Positions 39,254 to 51,799 of a stretch of DNA of 64,000 nt are shown here, one piece after another (the stretch's first letter is position 1; the number at the start of each line of letters is the position of its first letter). The notes beneath the pieces were generated by a model that made no database searches, was not told the DNA's origin, and saw nothing but the letters and a program-made list of their open reading frames with translations. The stretch is taken from the NCBI GenBank assembly GCA_963971225.1, contig OZ020267.1:115950936-116014935 (forward strand), read 5' to 3'. The stretch is from Melieria omissa. Taxonomy: Eukaryota; Arthropoda; Insecta; Diptera; Ulidiidae. A program made the translations under genes and the position numbers.

Positions 39254-39669
39254 TATATATATTGTGTATAATATATATCATTTATAATAAACCCAAAGTA
39301 CATACGACATTATAACTAACTGCTTTTTATTTTGTTTGGGAGTAATGAAATTTCGGATTTTGGATTCCGAAAGAGAAAATTTAAGTACGAAACAATCTTG
39401 AATTTACAAAGTTAGCTTCTTTTGATCTTAAACTTATTTTATATCTTAAAATCTGAAAACAAGATCTTTTGATCTTAAGCTTAATTATTCTTAAAATTAT
39501 CACAAAAAAATCTTAAAATAAAAATTTCTTAAAAATTAGCACGAAAATAAGATTTCGTTCTTGGTTTAAGATTTTTCAAGCTTAACAGACTTTCGTCAAC
39601 GGATCGGCTTGATTTTGAACGTAAAATCTTGATTTTATCTCGTTTTTTCTCTTAGTGCACTTAAGGCAG

Positions 39670-40384
39670 GTTCTCACCTTGTGGATCCGAAAAAGTGCAT
39701 TTTTTTTAGGAATTTTTTTTGAGAAAACGGTTAAAGATACAACGCTGAAAATTGTTTCTGGATATGAACACACATTTATTTAGAGAATACAATTTTTAAA
39801 ATTGAATGAATCAAAAAAAGGGGGGGGGCGTCCATCAGTGGCGGCATGTCGGCGAGGAGGTGTCCCGCTACCGGAAGTGATTCCGTCAAAACCCGTGATC
39901 GGAAACACAAAAATCGAACACATTCTTAATGTGTACCGTATTATCTATTGAATGAACTACGATCATGAAAGAAAAAACCAAATTAAAAAAGTTATGAGGT
40001 TTTGAAAAAAAAATTACGATTTTCGCATTTTTTTGTTCACTAATTATTTTTTTAAATAAACAATTTTCAATATTTTTGGCTGATCGTAGTTCGTTTATTA
40101 GAAAAAACCCTAAGGAACATTTGGAAAAAATTTGGTGACGATTGGTTCATTCCAGCGCCTTCAATCACTTCCGTAAGGTCCGAAAATGTGGTTCTGAGAA
40201 AAACGCGTTTAAAGTTTAAAGCGCGCTTGGCCGGTGCTCTACACTGCTCTTTGTAACGGCCTGTAACTTTTGTAATTTTTAAGATTTTGATCTGAAATTT
40301 CTGGAGCACATTTTTGAAACATATATCTACACGATAAGGCAACAAAAAAAAATTGGTATTTTTTTTTCCACAAGGTGAGAAACA
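39670..40384. mobile_element. Possible MITE with short inverted ends
   Basis: TTCTCACCTTGTGGA (39671-39685) is answered in inverse by TCCACAAGGTGAGAA (40368-40382). Between them is AT-rich, homopolymer-laden sequence without a gene. A clear target duplication is not visible, so this is a candidate only. Confidence 0.45.
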
Positions 40385-41930
40385 TGCAGTATTCGATTTC
40401 TTATAAATTTTAAGTAAATAAATTGGCTACATAAAGTTTTGTATGTGTGTAGTTATTGTGTTGTGATAATTTCGTATTGTATTAACTTGTTAAACAATAT
40501 TCATAGCGTATTTTATCATTTTATAAATATCTGCTTTGTATTCCGTTTTTAGTATAAGAAACTTAAAATTGTTAATGTACTCGAAAAGACTGTCTTATTG
40601 TACAAACGAAGCAAATAGATCAATGAAATGAAAATTAAATATTATTACTTTTGGCGAAAAAAAGTAATGTAGCTATTACTTTCCCTGCAAGTACTAACCA
40701 TGAGTACCCAAGTTACTTATTATTACATATATTACCTTTTCTATTTTTTAGTCAGCATATTCATACTTTACAACACAAGTGAAGCCTTTTCGGGAATCAA
40801 ACGCTAATAGGAGTGATAAAATCGTTTTGGGAATAATCTTTTTTGTTAAATATTAAAAAATAAATAAATATCACAAGAGCTTTAAAGTACTAAATAAGTG
40901 TGCAAGGAACTTAAAAATTAAGTAAGCAAGAATTATTTATAGAAGAATTATTTATACAAGAATTAGAAGAAGGGTTTACACTTTCGAAAAATCGAATATT
41001 TTTTTTTTGGTTTACCTTATTGTTAAACATTTCATAAATATATTCTCAAAATTTTAAGTCGATCGGAGCAAAACTCTTGAAGTTATGGTCTATAGTTAGT
41101 CCCCTGTCCTTTAGTGCAGGTATACAGCTTATGCTCTTCTATTGTTCTGGTCTCAAAACTACTTTTTCAAAGACCGGGATCACTGTCATTTAAAAACTAC
41201 TAAACCGATTCATTTGAAACTTGGTACACATTTTCTACATATAAAATACCTCCCCCCAACGTTTAGTAAACAATTTGGTTTTTACATTAAGGGGGTTTCC
41301 CACCCACAAAATGGCGGAATATTTCGTGCAAAATAGCAGTTTACACTTTAGATGGCCACCAAAAATTTTTAAATGAAAAAAAAAAAAATCGGAGAACGTT
41401 GGGGGAAGCATTTGATAATACTTTGACTAAATTTTAAAGGTTTTTGATTTCGGATAATTTCCGACCGAGATACAGTGATCATCGCAAATTGTATTTTTTC
41501 AAAGACGTTCTGGGGCAAACTCTGTCACCGGCGTGTTCTGTAATATTTCTGCATTAAAAAATTACAGAATATTGTTAAAAGTATGCTTAATAATTTACAA
41601 AAGGTTTAAATAAATTTGATCAATCCATACTTTCAAAAAAATCATAAAAAAGTGCTTTTGTTTACGCTGAAACCCTTACCCCCCTTAACCAACCAACCAA
41701 CAATGTCGTTTCTAAATTTTACCTTGGTTTTCAAGTATTTAATATGTAATGATATTACTTTTAGAAGCCAGTTATATGTAAATCAACTAAGTTGCATTCT
41801 AAAGTAATAAAGTAATATTTCCCAACACTACTCATCACCGCTTTAAACTCGTGAAATCGCTTCTATAACAACGATTTTTATTCAGTTTTAATTTCTTGAA
41901 ATTGAAGAAAATGAGAAACATCAAAATATC
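40385..41930. other. AT-rich repeat-like DNA
   Basis: No gene. A short inverted pair GGATCACTGTCAT (about 41177) and ATACAGTGATC (about 41470) with generic transposon-like flanks hints at another decayed inverted-repeat element, but I cannot set its ends. Confidence 0.35.
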
Positions 41931-42421
41931 CGTGGTCACAAGCAATAACCGCCTAAGTCGAAAATTGCTATTTCGAGCAATCTCGTTTTAAAGTTTTAGC
42001 GCGTAGTGTGTTCGTTATGGGAATGCAAATAGGTTTTTATTAATAACTTTTTTAATTCTAAAGTTACAAACTCCCCGATTTTACACAAACGTAGAGCACA
42101 GTCAAGGGAACGTGGTGGCATCCATAACTCAATTTCTTCATAAGTCGACTTAACACTTTCGCGTCCGCTCTCTGTGCAGTTAAACTAAAACCTATTGCCG
42201 CTTTGTTTACGTATGCCGTTGCGTTGGCGCCGCTATTTTTAATTTATATTTTAATTACTTAATTAATATATTAATTAATTAATTAATCAATTAATTTTTT
42301 ATTCAAACAATAGGCAAAAAATGTAAAAATACGTGAACGGCTCCTAGGATTGTTTGGCAAAAAACGTAAAAATACGTGATCGGACGCGAAAGTGTTAAGC
42401 GGTTATTGCTTTTGACCACAG
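41931..42421. repeat. Inverted-repeat element, family A, copy 2, with an insertion
   Basis: The left end is CGTGGTCACAAGCAATAACC then GCCTAAGTCG; the right end, inverted, is CTGTGGTCAAAAGCAATAAC then CGCTTAA. Removing the piggyBac-type insertion at 42154-42394 and one TTAA leaves an element of about 246 bp whose interior matches copy 1 at 7984-8262. The insertion split the palindromic GTCGACTTAAGCGG at its TTAA. Confidence 0.8.
42154..42394. mobile_element. piggyBac-type MITE nested in family A copy 2
   Basis: A 241 bp element with ends CACTTTCGCGTCCG and CGGACGCGAAAGTG (14 bp perfect), flanked on both sides by TTAA (42150-42153 and 42395-42398). A repeated phrase CGTAAAAATACGTGA occurs twice near the right end (about 42318-42335 and 42363-42380). 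It is non-coding. Confidence 0.88.
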
Positions 42422-42424
42422 TCA

Positions 42425-45400
42425 TATGAGTATTTCAACAGTTCCTCTATTTGAATTTTTATTTCATTTCACCCAATTTCACGCAATTCACCGCGAAACT
42501 TCGATATGTTACAGTGCACTGTGCATGTGCAATTTGCCCAACGCTTCGCTTTGGTGCCTGTGGTCTTGGTCTTTAGTCTTTGCATGATTTCAGGCACGTC
42601 CGCTGAAACGCTAAAATGAAATAAGATTTTTGTTTTTTGCACGCACTTTTCGCGTTTTCGCAAAAAGATAATTCATGATCTGGAACGCTTCGATGCTTTG
42701 ATAAAAATATATATAATATATATATGATTTCAATTAATAAACTATTGAGGTTTTGAAGTTGTCTTAAGCAATGGGGGAAGAAGTCAAACCACGCACAACA
42801 ATTTTTTGTAGTTGTTTGTTTTTATTTTAGTTACTCGTATTCGTACTTTTTTGTCGAACAAATAATTTCACTAGGTTTAGGCCGTTTTACAACAACGAAG
42901 CAGACTGCGTTGTGTTATGCTGTTACTGACAACAACATTTAAAAAACAACCACAACAGTACCAACTTACTGTTAAAACATTTTGTAGGACATTGAAAAGA
43001 AATGTGGAAAAAATGTCGTCCCAATTTAATTTTTTAAGTGCGAGTTCATACAGAATGATTTCTCTAAGTTATTGGTTGAAATTGTTATTGCATAAATGGT
43101 CTTTGGACTCAGTGGATTTTAAATTGAAACTAAAAATAAAGGATCTTCGGTTTGATTTATTGCCCGAATTCGAGAAGAAAATTTTGTTAATGTGCAGTTT
43201 AAAAAAACGTACGAGATTTTTTAAACATTGCAGCAAACTGAAGAGAGGAATTGTGGCTAATCTGCCTGATTCTTTTGAGCTATCAGATTTTGTACATTAA
43301 GAAGTCCGCATAATTATCTGAGTTAGATATCCTCAATTCATCAGCTAAAACCATGCCCTGGTACCTTCTACATGTGCACAGGCAATGCAACAAAGTAAAA
43401 GAACTTGCAAAAAATTCAAGTGTGCAAAACTTGATTTAGAGAAAACCAATTTAAAAAGCAATATTCTCAGCAGCAGCAGCAACTACAGTCGTTGTACAAT
43501 TATTTATTGCTGTATATGCCAGCGGTTTCCGCAACGTGCGATCACGTAACGGGTGCAACGAACCTAATGTAGTCGCGTTCGACGACTTAAGGCCAAGGAC
43601 GCGCATGCCGGCCGCGCCCACACCACCCCGCGGCTGGCGTCAGCGCCACCATTCCCAGCAAGTGCGGCGAGTTCGAGCTTGTGCAATCAGAACGCTAGAT
43701 TATATGTTTCTGGTGCTGTTGTTGTGTTTTGTTGTACTGTATAAAATTTGCTACATTGTTGCATTCGTGACATTTACTGGCGGATGGGGCCTATGCCGCT
43801 GGTGTTTGCAAATTTGATTTTTGCATTTTATTTAATAACAACACGAACTTACTGTTCTCGGCACACGGCTGAAAGTTGAGTAATTGTAATAGCTGCTAGT
43901 GTTGCACTCGTGTTTGCGATATTTTTTTCGCATTGTTGCTATTTGCGCATAGTTTCAAATGCAGTAAGCTGTGATCGGCAAACAACTTCGACAACAAAAC
44001 ATCAAAAGCACTAAATTGCTATAAATTATCGTCAGCGTTTGAAATTAGCTTTTTGCAGCCGATCACAAGAGAGAAAAGAATTATCGTATTGTCGAGGGGA
44101 GGTTAGTAAAAAATCGATACAAAATCGAATATAAATTCAAATGAAGGGTGAATAATCCTGCCATACGAGTGGGAATTTGAGAAATAGTGCGAATTCGTCC
44201 AAATTGAGCAATTTCAATTTAGCAAATTTAATTAAATATTTATAAGAGCGTCAGTTGAAGTCACTTTCCTCTAAGAATAATAATAATAGTAATAGAGATA
44301 ATTGTATAAAAATTATTTTAATTCTGTACTTGCGATAAACATTTCAGTTATTCTCATACCTCATATTATTAAAATGTATGCAATCCGTGACACTTGCGCT
44401 TCATTTAATAAGAAACTAATGTTTCAAGCCTTTTCCAATGGTTTGAATATTTTTTCCACGCTGATGTACGTAGTGCAATTTGCCCACTTTAAATATTATG
44501 GAATAATTTGTTCACTAAGGATTTATGGTAACACGAATGACCATATACTTATTTGAAGGATATTTATCAGAATTGACAATAAAACTGGTATTGAAAAAAA
44601 TTTTAGCTCAGAGCAGGGTACAGAAATGTCTAATCAGAAAGGATAATGTTCCCGGTCGCTGGAGATTTTTTGGAATTCTCATTTACTCTCATAGATTACC
44701 AGGGAACTCTAAAAAGTAATTGTCATTGTGAGATGATCGATCAATTGGCTTGTGAATACACAAACACTGGCCGGTTTGGTTGCTTTAGAACAAAATTCAC
44801 GTAGGACTTGAATTTAGTACGTTCGTACTATGTACAAGGGGGCTCGAACACGTATAGTTATTAAGGAGTCGACAACACTGTAAGTATGTGACTGAGATTT
44901 TTGAGTCACTGTGCGTCATGAAAGTTAAAGTGCTCAACACGTCATTTGGTTTGCAGGAACAGGTGTGAATGAAAAAAAATCAGTTTATTTTGGCTTCCTC
45001 ATTTGGTGACATAAGCGATATTGGGTTGTAAAAGTGTGCAAAAATATTGAAGTGAATATTTACTAAAATAAATTAAATGCACCAGGAAGAACGCGATGAG
45101 AGTGGGCGTACGTGTTTTTAATGTCTGGTGTCGCATAAAGGAAGTTGTAGTAACCGGTTATGTGACATTGGAAAGAGGAGTACGACGTAATTTATTAGTG
45201 AATCATGAAAATGCCAAAATAAGTCTTTGCGACGAAGAGAAAAGGCGGAAAATTAAGGTGATAAAAGAAAATCTGCAGAACCAGAACATATTTAACCTTA
45301 TCTATTTGTATAGACACGCGATTACAGGGTTAATATTACGATTTTTATCCCAGGATGCCCAAGTTGGACCGGAACTCCCGAAACTGCAATACCCAAACAG

Positions 45401-45695
45401 GAGTGCATTAGCTTCTCGTTAAATCGGCGTAAGTATAATAATATCACCGAAAATAAAAGTAAAGAAAAAAAGTTTGAAAAGTAAGGTAAATTCCAGAATG
45501 TTAAGTAGAAAGTATTAACCCTGCATAGCCAACTTTGATGGACTTTAAAGCAAATGTTCGTCAATTAGTAGCCTAACATAGTCTTAAGATCTATTTTAAG
45601 AAGCCGATAGTGCTTTAAATACGTTCTAAGTGAATAAAAATGAAACGACTATCATATTTTTAATTAAAATTCAGTAAACCAAAATTTGGGTGTGT
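42425..45695. other. Intergenic DNA without recognised genes
   Basis: About 3.3 kb. The 127-codon frame at 42917-43300 and the 108-codon frame at 45096-45422 begin with ATG but resemble nothing known and lie in AT-rich DNA, so I do not call them genes. No RNA gene or repeat is evident. Confidence 0.45.
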
Positions 45696-46969
45696 GTGTT
45701 TTTATTATACTTACTTACTTAACTGGCCATAACAACCCGTTATCGGGTTACGGCCTGCCGCAAAACTTCTCTCCAGGCGCCTCTGCTTCGCGCGCGCCTT
45801 CTCCAGTTGGTCACACCAAGAGATACCAGGGCCTCTTCCACTTGGTCCTTCCACCGGAGACACGGCCTCCCTCTTCGCCATCGACCTCCAACCATCGCAT
45901 CGAATACCTTTTTCGCCGGAGCTTCGTCGTCCATGCGGCAGACATGACCGAACCAGCGTAGCCGCTGGATGTTAATTCGCTGCGCTACGTCCATGTCCTT
46001 ATACAGCTCATACAGCTCGTTATTGGTTCGTATGCGATAGTCGTCACCAACCCGAACAGGGCCGAAGATTTTGCGAAGCACCTTCCTCTCGAACACTCCA
46101 AGGGCCGCTATGTCGTTTCGTGTCATTGTCCATGCTTCAGCGCCATAGAGGAGCACGGGCAAGATAAGCGTCCTATAGAGTGAAAGTTTTGTCGGTCGAG
46201 AGAGGTCTCTACTTCTCAATTGCATACCGAGACCGTAGTAGCACCTGTTGGCAAGAGTTATCCTTCGCTTTATCTCCAGACTGACATCATTGCTGCTGTT
46301 GATGGCGGTGCCAAGGTAGACGAATTCCTTGATAACTTCAAAAGCATACCTGTCGGCCTCGAAGTGAGACCCTAGCCGCTGCGAGTCCCTGCGTGTAGAC
46401 AGCATATACTTCGTCTTGCCCTCATTTACCACCAGACCCATTTTGGCAGATTCTCTTTCGATAACCGCAAAGGCAGCGGTGACATCTCGCTTGTTACGTC
46501 CGATGACATCAATATCATCAGCGTAAGCAAGGAGCTGGACACTTTTGTTGAAAATTGTGCCATTACGATGTACACCGGCCTTGCGCAGAACACTCTCCAT
46601 GGTGAAGTTGAAGAGGTCGCAGGACAAAGGATCGCCCTGTCTGAAACCTCGAACGGTATCAAAGGGGTCGGAGAGGTCACTTCCAACCTTGACCTTGACG
46701 GAGCTGCGCGTATTGCTCAACGTCGCTCTGCAAAGTCTAACGAGCTCTGCAGGGATACCAAGTTCAGACAATGCGGCATATAGGCGATCCCTTATCGGGC
46801 TATCGAATGCTGCCTTGTATTCGATGAAGAGATGGTGTGTATCGATTTGGTTCTCATGGGTCTTCTCCAGGATTTGGCGTAGAGTGAATATCTGGTCGAT
46901 GGTGGACTTACCAGGTCTAAAGCCGCACTGATAAGTCCAATCAGCGCCTTGGCGAGTGTTTTTATTATA
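45696..46969 (-). mobile_element. 5'-truncated non-LTR retrotransposon with target duplication
   Basis: The direct repeat GTGTTTTTATTATA (14 bp, perfect) stands at 45696-45709 and 46956-46969 and brackets an element body of 1.25 kb. On the minus strand the body starts inside the reverse-transcriptase domain and ends, just past the stop codon, in a short AAGTAAGTAAG tail. Truncation at the 5' side, a variable target duplication and a short tandem-repeat tail are hallmarks of target-primed reverse transcription. The perfect duplication and open frame suggest a recent insertion. Confidence 0.92.
45740..46955 (-). CDS. Reverse transcriptase, C-terminal part (partial, 5' truncated)
   Basis: An open frame with no stop from the 5' truncation point at 46955 to TAA at 45742, about 404 codons. 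It enters at the palm domain (FRPGKSTIDQIF), passes the conserved RGFRQGDPLS and the catalytic box AYADDIDVIG with the YADD metal-binding pair, then thumb-like sequence and a basic tail (RRGRPCLRWKDQVEEAL) typical of insect LINE elements. The first catalytic aspartate block is altered, reading YKAAFDSP. The endonuclease and any first ORF are missing. The clade is not assigned with confidence; the tandem-repeat tail would suit an RTE-like or CR1-like element. Confidence 0.88.
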
Positions 46970-47314
46970 TTTTGCTAAATAATGGCTAGCTCCTTATTTC
47001 ATGAGATGAGATGAGAAGGGAACAATGGTAGTCGAAACGACGAACGTTGGCTAAGCAGTGTTAAAGATGTAACACCAACAGAATGTCAGGGCGAATGGTA
47101 AAAAATGAGCATGAAGAAAACATTTGCCAATAAAATTCAGTTGCTTCACTCACCCGCTCACTCATCACTTAGTCAGTACAAGTACAAAAACAACAAGAAA
47201 CCACTTTTTACACAAAAAAATCCAGCGAAAACGGCAGACTACCAACACAACACAAAGTGCTGAGATGCAGATTTTATTGTTGCATGTGTAGGCAATAAGA
47301 CAACAATGTAACAA

Positions 47315-47466
47315 GGAGGCAATGCATCGGTTTTCGACAACCGCTCGACTTAACGCTACACCACACTGTTGTGTGTTCGCTCTCTCTCTCTCTGTCTCTC
47401 GCTCCCGCTTGCTACAAGTCGATTTTTCAAAGTCATGTGCAGGAGGCAGTGTGACGGTTTTCGACA
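47315..47466 (+). promoter_or_regulatory. Repeated GGAGGCAGTG..CGGTTTTC motif, pair 1
   Basis: Copy A (47315-47340) reads GGAGGCAATG CATCGGTTTTCGACAA and copy B (47442-47466) reads GGAGGCAGTG TGACGGTTTTCGACA. They are about 127 bp apart in the same orientation and flank a (CT)n-rich stretch. The CACGTG part seen in copies D and E is absent here; copy B has CATGTG just upstream. They belong to the six-copy family described under findings. Confidence 0.6.
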
Positions 47467-49782
47467 CAGCCACTGCGGCACGTGTAGCACGCTAGCAGCA
47501 GGCGACGGTCAACGAACTCTTCCGATGCACTCGTAAAGTGACGAGACGCGCACTTGAAAAGCGGCGCGGAGTATGGTGCGGGTGGGGTAGTGATGGTGGG
47601 AGTGTAGGCGTTTTGGGCGTTGGAGGGGAAGGGGAGGAAAGTGTAAGCAGTGTGTAAGTGCAACTATAACATATATGTATGTATTCACATGCATTCAATG
47701 TACAGAGAATACTCTGGTGAGTTCCAAAATGTGCGCCGTCTGACAGCAGTGAGTGCAGCACAGACAACGCATTTATCAAAACGAATCCAGCGCATAAATG
47801 AACCCTACATATATGTGCATAAGGTTGCGTACGTATGTACATGTGTGTGTGCATAAAGTATGGAAGAAGTTTAAAATCATTTCTGGGTGCATTGTAGTTG
47901 AAATCGTCTGCACCGAGGCTGTTTTTGCTGGTGCAATTGTTAACGCGTTCTGGTCACAAGGCAAATGCGGATCGCATTGCTGCAGGCATTCATTGTCGCC
48001 ATTTCGCTGCTTAGTCACTGAAATTCTTTATACACTTCGCACCCAGAACTACTAGCACGGTTGCCACAACAACAAATATGTGGCGTCATAGTGCCTGGGC
48101 GGTGAGATTGGCGATCCTCTCGTCCGTAAAAGGGGTGTGAAGGGGTATGTATCTTGGCTGCTGGAAATCTGCAAAGATTTCTATTATAAAACAGATTAAT
48201 AATAAAACATTACAATAATAAGCAGATATGCCACAAACAAGTCTCTAGGAAATGTAAAATTTCATTTCTACAAGAAGCATAGAATTGAACTTTTCGAAGC
48301 GTCATAAGAACCTAAAACTGTGTGGCGTTCAAGTATGTTAATCTTAAAGGAATTGAAAAAATTAATCGGGTTGGTACTGGAAGGTCCATATCACCCGCTT
48401 TTTAAGTGGGCGATAGTTAGTGAAGCGTCGTTCGGAAAAATGAAGTAATAAATGTTGAAAAGCTTGTATTTTACAACTAAATTCAATAACTCACACGTGC
48501 CCCGATGACACTTGACTGGCGGTCATTTTTTAACTCGCATTACAACACGACGTTTGTCGTTGACGTTTTGCAACGCAATTCCCCAATCAAAGGCGGAGGC
48601 TAGTGTGGAAACTTTAACACATTTACGTAGAATGGGCAAACGTAATTGCACACGCGAATTTATTACCTAATATTTACGGCGGGTGCACAAGTCCAAATAT
48701 TGACAATTGCTGCGACCGGTGTGCGATAAACGAGTGGTACGCGGTGCAAGAGCTTCAAATGCTAACCGGTGGTACGGCCGAAACTCTAATGAAAGTGCTG
48801 GCACGTGGGCTTGGAACGCGCTCGGGTACTATGGAATATTGCAACTTACTGCTTGTCTAACTACACAGCTAACAACAACAAACAAATGCTAAATGTACAT
48901 GTCTAACGTTGCGTGTTGCGTTTGCGGTACGAATAGGTATGTTACTTAGGTAATTTTTGGCGCATATTTGGTGAAGTCAAACATCCAGCCTCACGACACT
49001 TGATTTGTATGTCTATAGATTGGAGTTGTATGGTTGGTGCCAATGCCAATGTCCAATGCCCAGCCTATTCTTCCAGTCGAATTGTGCGACTAAAAGGCAA
49101 GTTCGGACCTAGATTCATTGATGTGTGTTTTTCAAATCGAAAGTTATGCGGAAAATTTGGGTCGCGAAAAATGACCCACGCCCCTTGACCACATTTTTTT
49201 AAGTTTTTACCCCACCCCTGATTTAAGACGAACAAAACAAAAACACAGTTTTTCAAATCGGTCGAGCTTCAGCGAAAGCAATTCGAGGTTTAGCGAAATT
49301 ATATTTGAAAATTTACTTAATCTGTACTCGTGTTAATTTTTTGCAAAAACTTCAAGCGTTCGTAACTGCTTAAGGTGTAGATTGCATGATTCTAAAAACT
49401 ATGACTTATTAAACCTTAGCAATTCTTCTCAATTGGAGGTTTAAAGATGTTTCCTAATTATAATTTTTTAAGACTTTGTTGCTAAATGGCAATTTAAAGT
49501 ATTATCAGTGAAAATTGTTGAATAGAACCAAAGATGGGAAATACATGTGAAAAAATGCATTTTTCTATTGCTGTCTTACGTTCTGCGACACCCAACGCCT
49601 CGCGCTGCACCAGGCGCTGCAACGTTGGGGTGCGCGCACAAGTGCGGCGCGCTGTATATCACAAAGTATGTAGATACCTCGGGCCTGAGTGTGCGCCGAC
49701 GAGCGACCACTCGTATCTGTGTGTTCGTGTGTGCTGTTCGGCGCGGCGCAGGCACAACATTTTTAGAATGCGATATGCGTAC

Positions 49783-49848
49783 TGTTGAAAACCGTCACAC
49801 TGCCTCCCTGAGGCTACTGTTGAAAACCGTTGCACTGCCTCCACGTGG
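49783..49848 (-). promoter_or_regulatory. Juvenile-hormone response element-like motif, pair 2
   Basis: On the minus strand copy C (49783-49807) reads GGAGGCAGTG TGACGGTTTTCAACA, and copy D (49818-49848) reads CCACGTGGAGGCAGTG CAACGGTTTTCAACA. Start points are 35 bp apart. Read on the plus strand copy D contains TGCCTCCACGTG, which differs only in its first base from the core GGCCTCCACGTG reported for Kr-h1 promoters, where the JH receptor pair Met (or Gce) and Taiman binds the CACGTG box. Binding here is inferred from that match only. Confidence 0.65.
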
Positions 49849-51799
49849 CCGAGTTTTGCTGCGGTGTACTGAGTGCGCTCTGTGCGGCATGTCACTGTTT
49901 TTTTTGCGCTGCCGCTGCGACTGTTTGTGTTTGGCATTGCTGTTGGTGTGGTGCTTGCAGTGGTCGATGGTGTGTGTGGCACGGCGAATGCAAGTTCTAA
50001 AGCAGTTTTAAAGGGCAGGAGTACTGCGTTGCGATTTTTGCGGCAAGCGCTGCAGCCGCCGTGACGCGAGCAGATGTTGTGCTGGTGGTAGTGTAGCGGC
50101 CATTGCAAAATTTCACCTTGGCTGCAGCAAAGCGAGGGTTGGCGTGAAGTTATCAGCGCCGGTAAACACACTACGTCTCGGTGGGCTGCAGCACCAGCAA
50201 CAGGAACAACGCCGTCGACGGCAGCTGTGGCTTCAGCACTGGTATAATGTAATGTGCTTACTGCAGTGACGATGGTGTCCGCGTGCACACGACCAGATGG
50301 TTGCGAAGCAGACGGCGCAGAAGATCGCGAACATATTGTCACAGCGCCGGCGGGAGCGGAAATGGGTCGTGGCAGTGTTTGGTGTTTCATTAAAGGACTA
50401 AAACACAACGACTTGACTGAAACACTTTTATATTTGCTGTTAAACTAAATATTTATAATAGCTTTTAGTTTATTAACAAATTTTTTAGGTAAATGAACAT
50501 TTTATGTTTTTCCCACTTGCCTGTCGTGTTTCGCACTTGGAATTCTATTAGAAAAGTGCGTTGAACTTTCAATTCACTTATAGACGACCCTCGGTGCCGT
50601 CCGGCAAAACTAACATTAGAAATAAATATTCCCCAAGTTACAAATTCAATTCAAAATACGTTTGTATGTACTCTGCAAAATGCATCAAGCAGAATCAGCG
50701 TTTGACACTTGGTTACTGGACAATGTTGGGTTAGTGCCGTCTATCAGAATCAGCGGCCTCGTCGGCATATACTCTTCACATACCCCTACCCATAGGTCCT
50801 AAGGCACAGCAAGAGGGGCGGCAAAATTTGAACGCAAAGAAAACAATGACAGAGCAGCAGCGAGTGACTAACGAAATTATTTGAAATATCATAATAAAAA
50901 TGTTATTGAGTAAGTAAAAGAAGAAACAACGACCACGACCACGCTGCGGCGATGACAGCGTCATGCCCGACACACCGGCAACGACAGCAGCTTCGGCTAC
51001 TGCGGCGGCGTCCAAATCGCCAAGAATCACTAAATTTGCTGTTATTTTTGGGCAGAATGTACAGCGGCCATCGCCGCTGCACGCACACAGGCGCGTGCAG
51101 TGCGAACCAGTGCAGTTGTGGTAGTGGGGGAAAAAGCAAAGCCAACAACAATTAGGCAGGGAAATAAAGCGAAAAGGTGTATTGAAAAGGGAAAAATGGT
51201 TTTTGCAAATTCGAACTTGGACGAACGGCTGCCGGTTGCAGTGGTGTGCGTGTGCGCACACACTCGCAGAGTGCCATGTGCATGCGTGTGTATCTGCGAG
51301 TGAGCTTTTGCTTTTATTTAGTGCGGCAGTCACTGCTCTTGAAAGCGAAACAGTTGCGGAAGCAGACGGTGGCGCACCGAGGAGAAGGTGTACGGAATCA
51401 TTTCATTCTTTGCTTGTGTGCGACAAAAACTTGACAACGTTACTACCAACAACAACAAAGCAGCGCCAACGCCAACGTCAACGCAGCCGTCAACGAACTT
51501 TGGAGCTTGGCCAAGACCGAGACAGAGACCGATTCCGATGCCGACCAGACTAAAGACGAGGCTGAGGTTGAGGCCATGGCTGACGCGGGGCGCTGAAAAT
51601 CGCAAACACCGACAAGCGTTCGCAGCAACGCTGCTGATAGCCACTGTAGCAGCGGTAGCAGCAGCAGACAGAGTCGCCGAGAGTTAGCACAACACAGAAC
51701 AGAGACCACACCACAGCGCTACAGCCGTGTGCCGCTTCGTATTTCTGAATCAGCTCGCAAGCGGTCACAACGTATTTGGCGCGTATCCGTACTTCAGCT

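Noticed and set aside
42917..43300. 127-codon plus-strand frame
   Set aside because: Has an ATG but is Lys/Leu/Phe-rich, as chance frames in AT-rich DNA are, with no recognised domain or splice context. Weakly possible as a gene relic.
49659..50408. A 249-codon minus-strand frame in 49.7-50.4 kb
   Set aside because: It runs through two copies of the repeated regulatory motif and Ala/Ser/Thr/Cys-rich low-complexity sequence, resembles no family, and overlaps long frames on the other strand.
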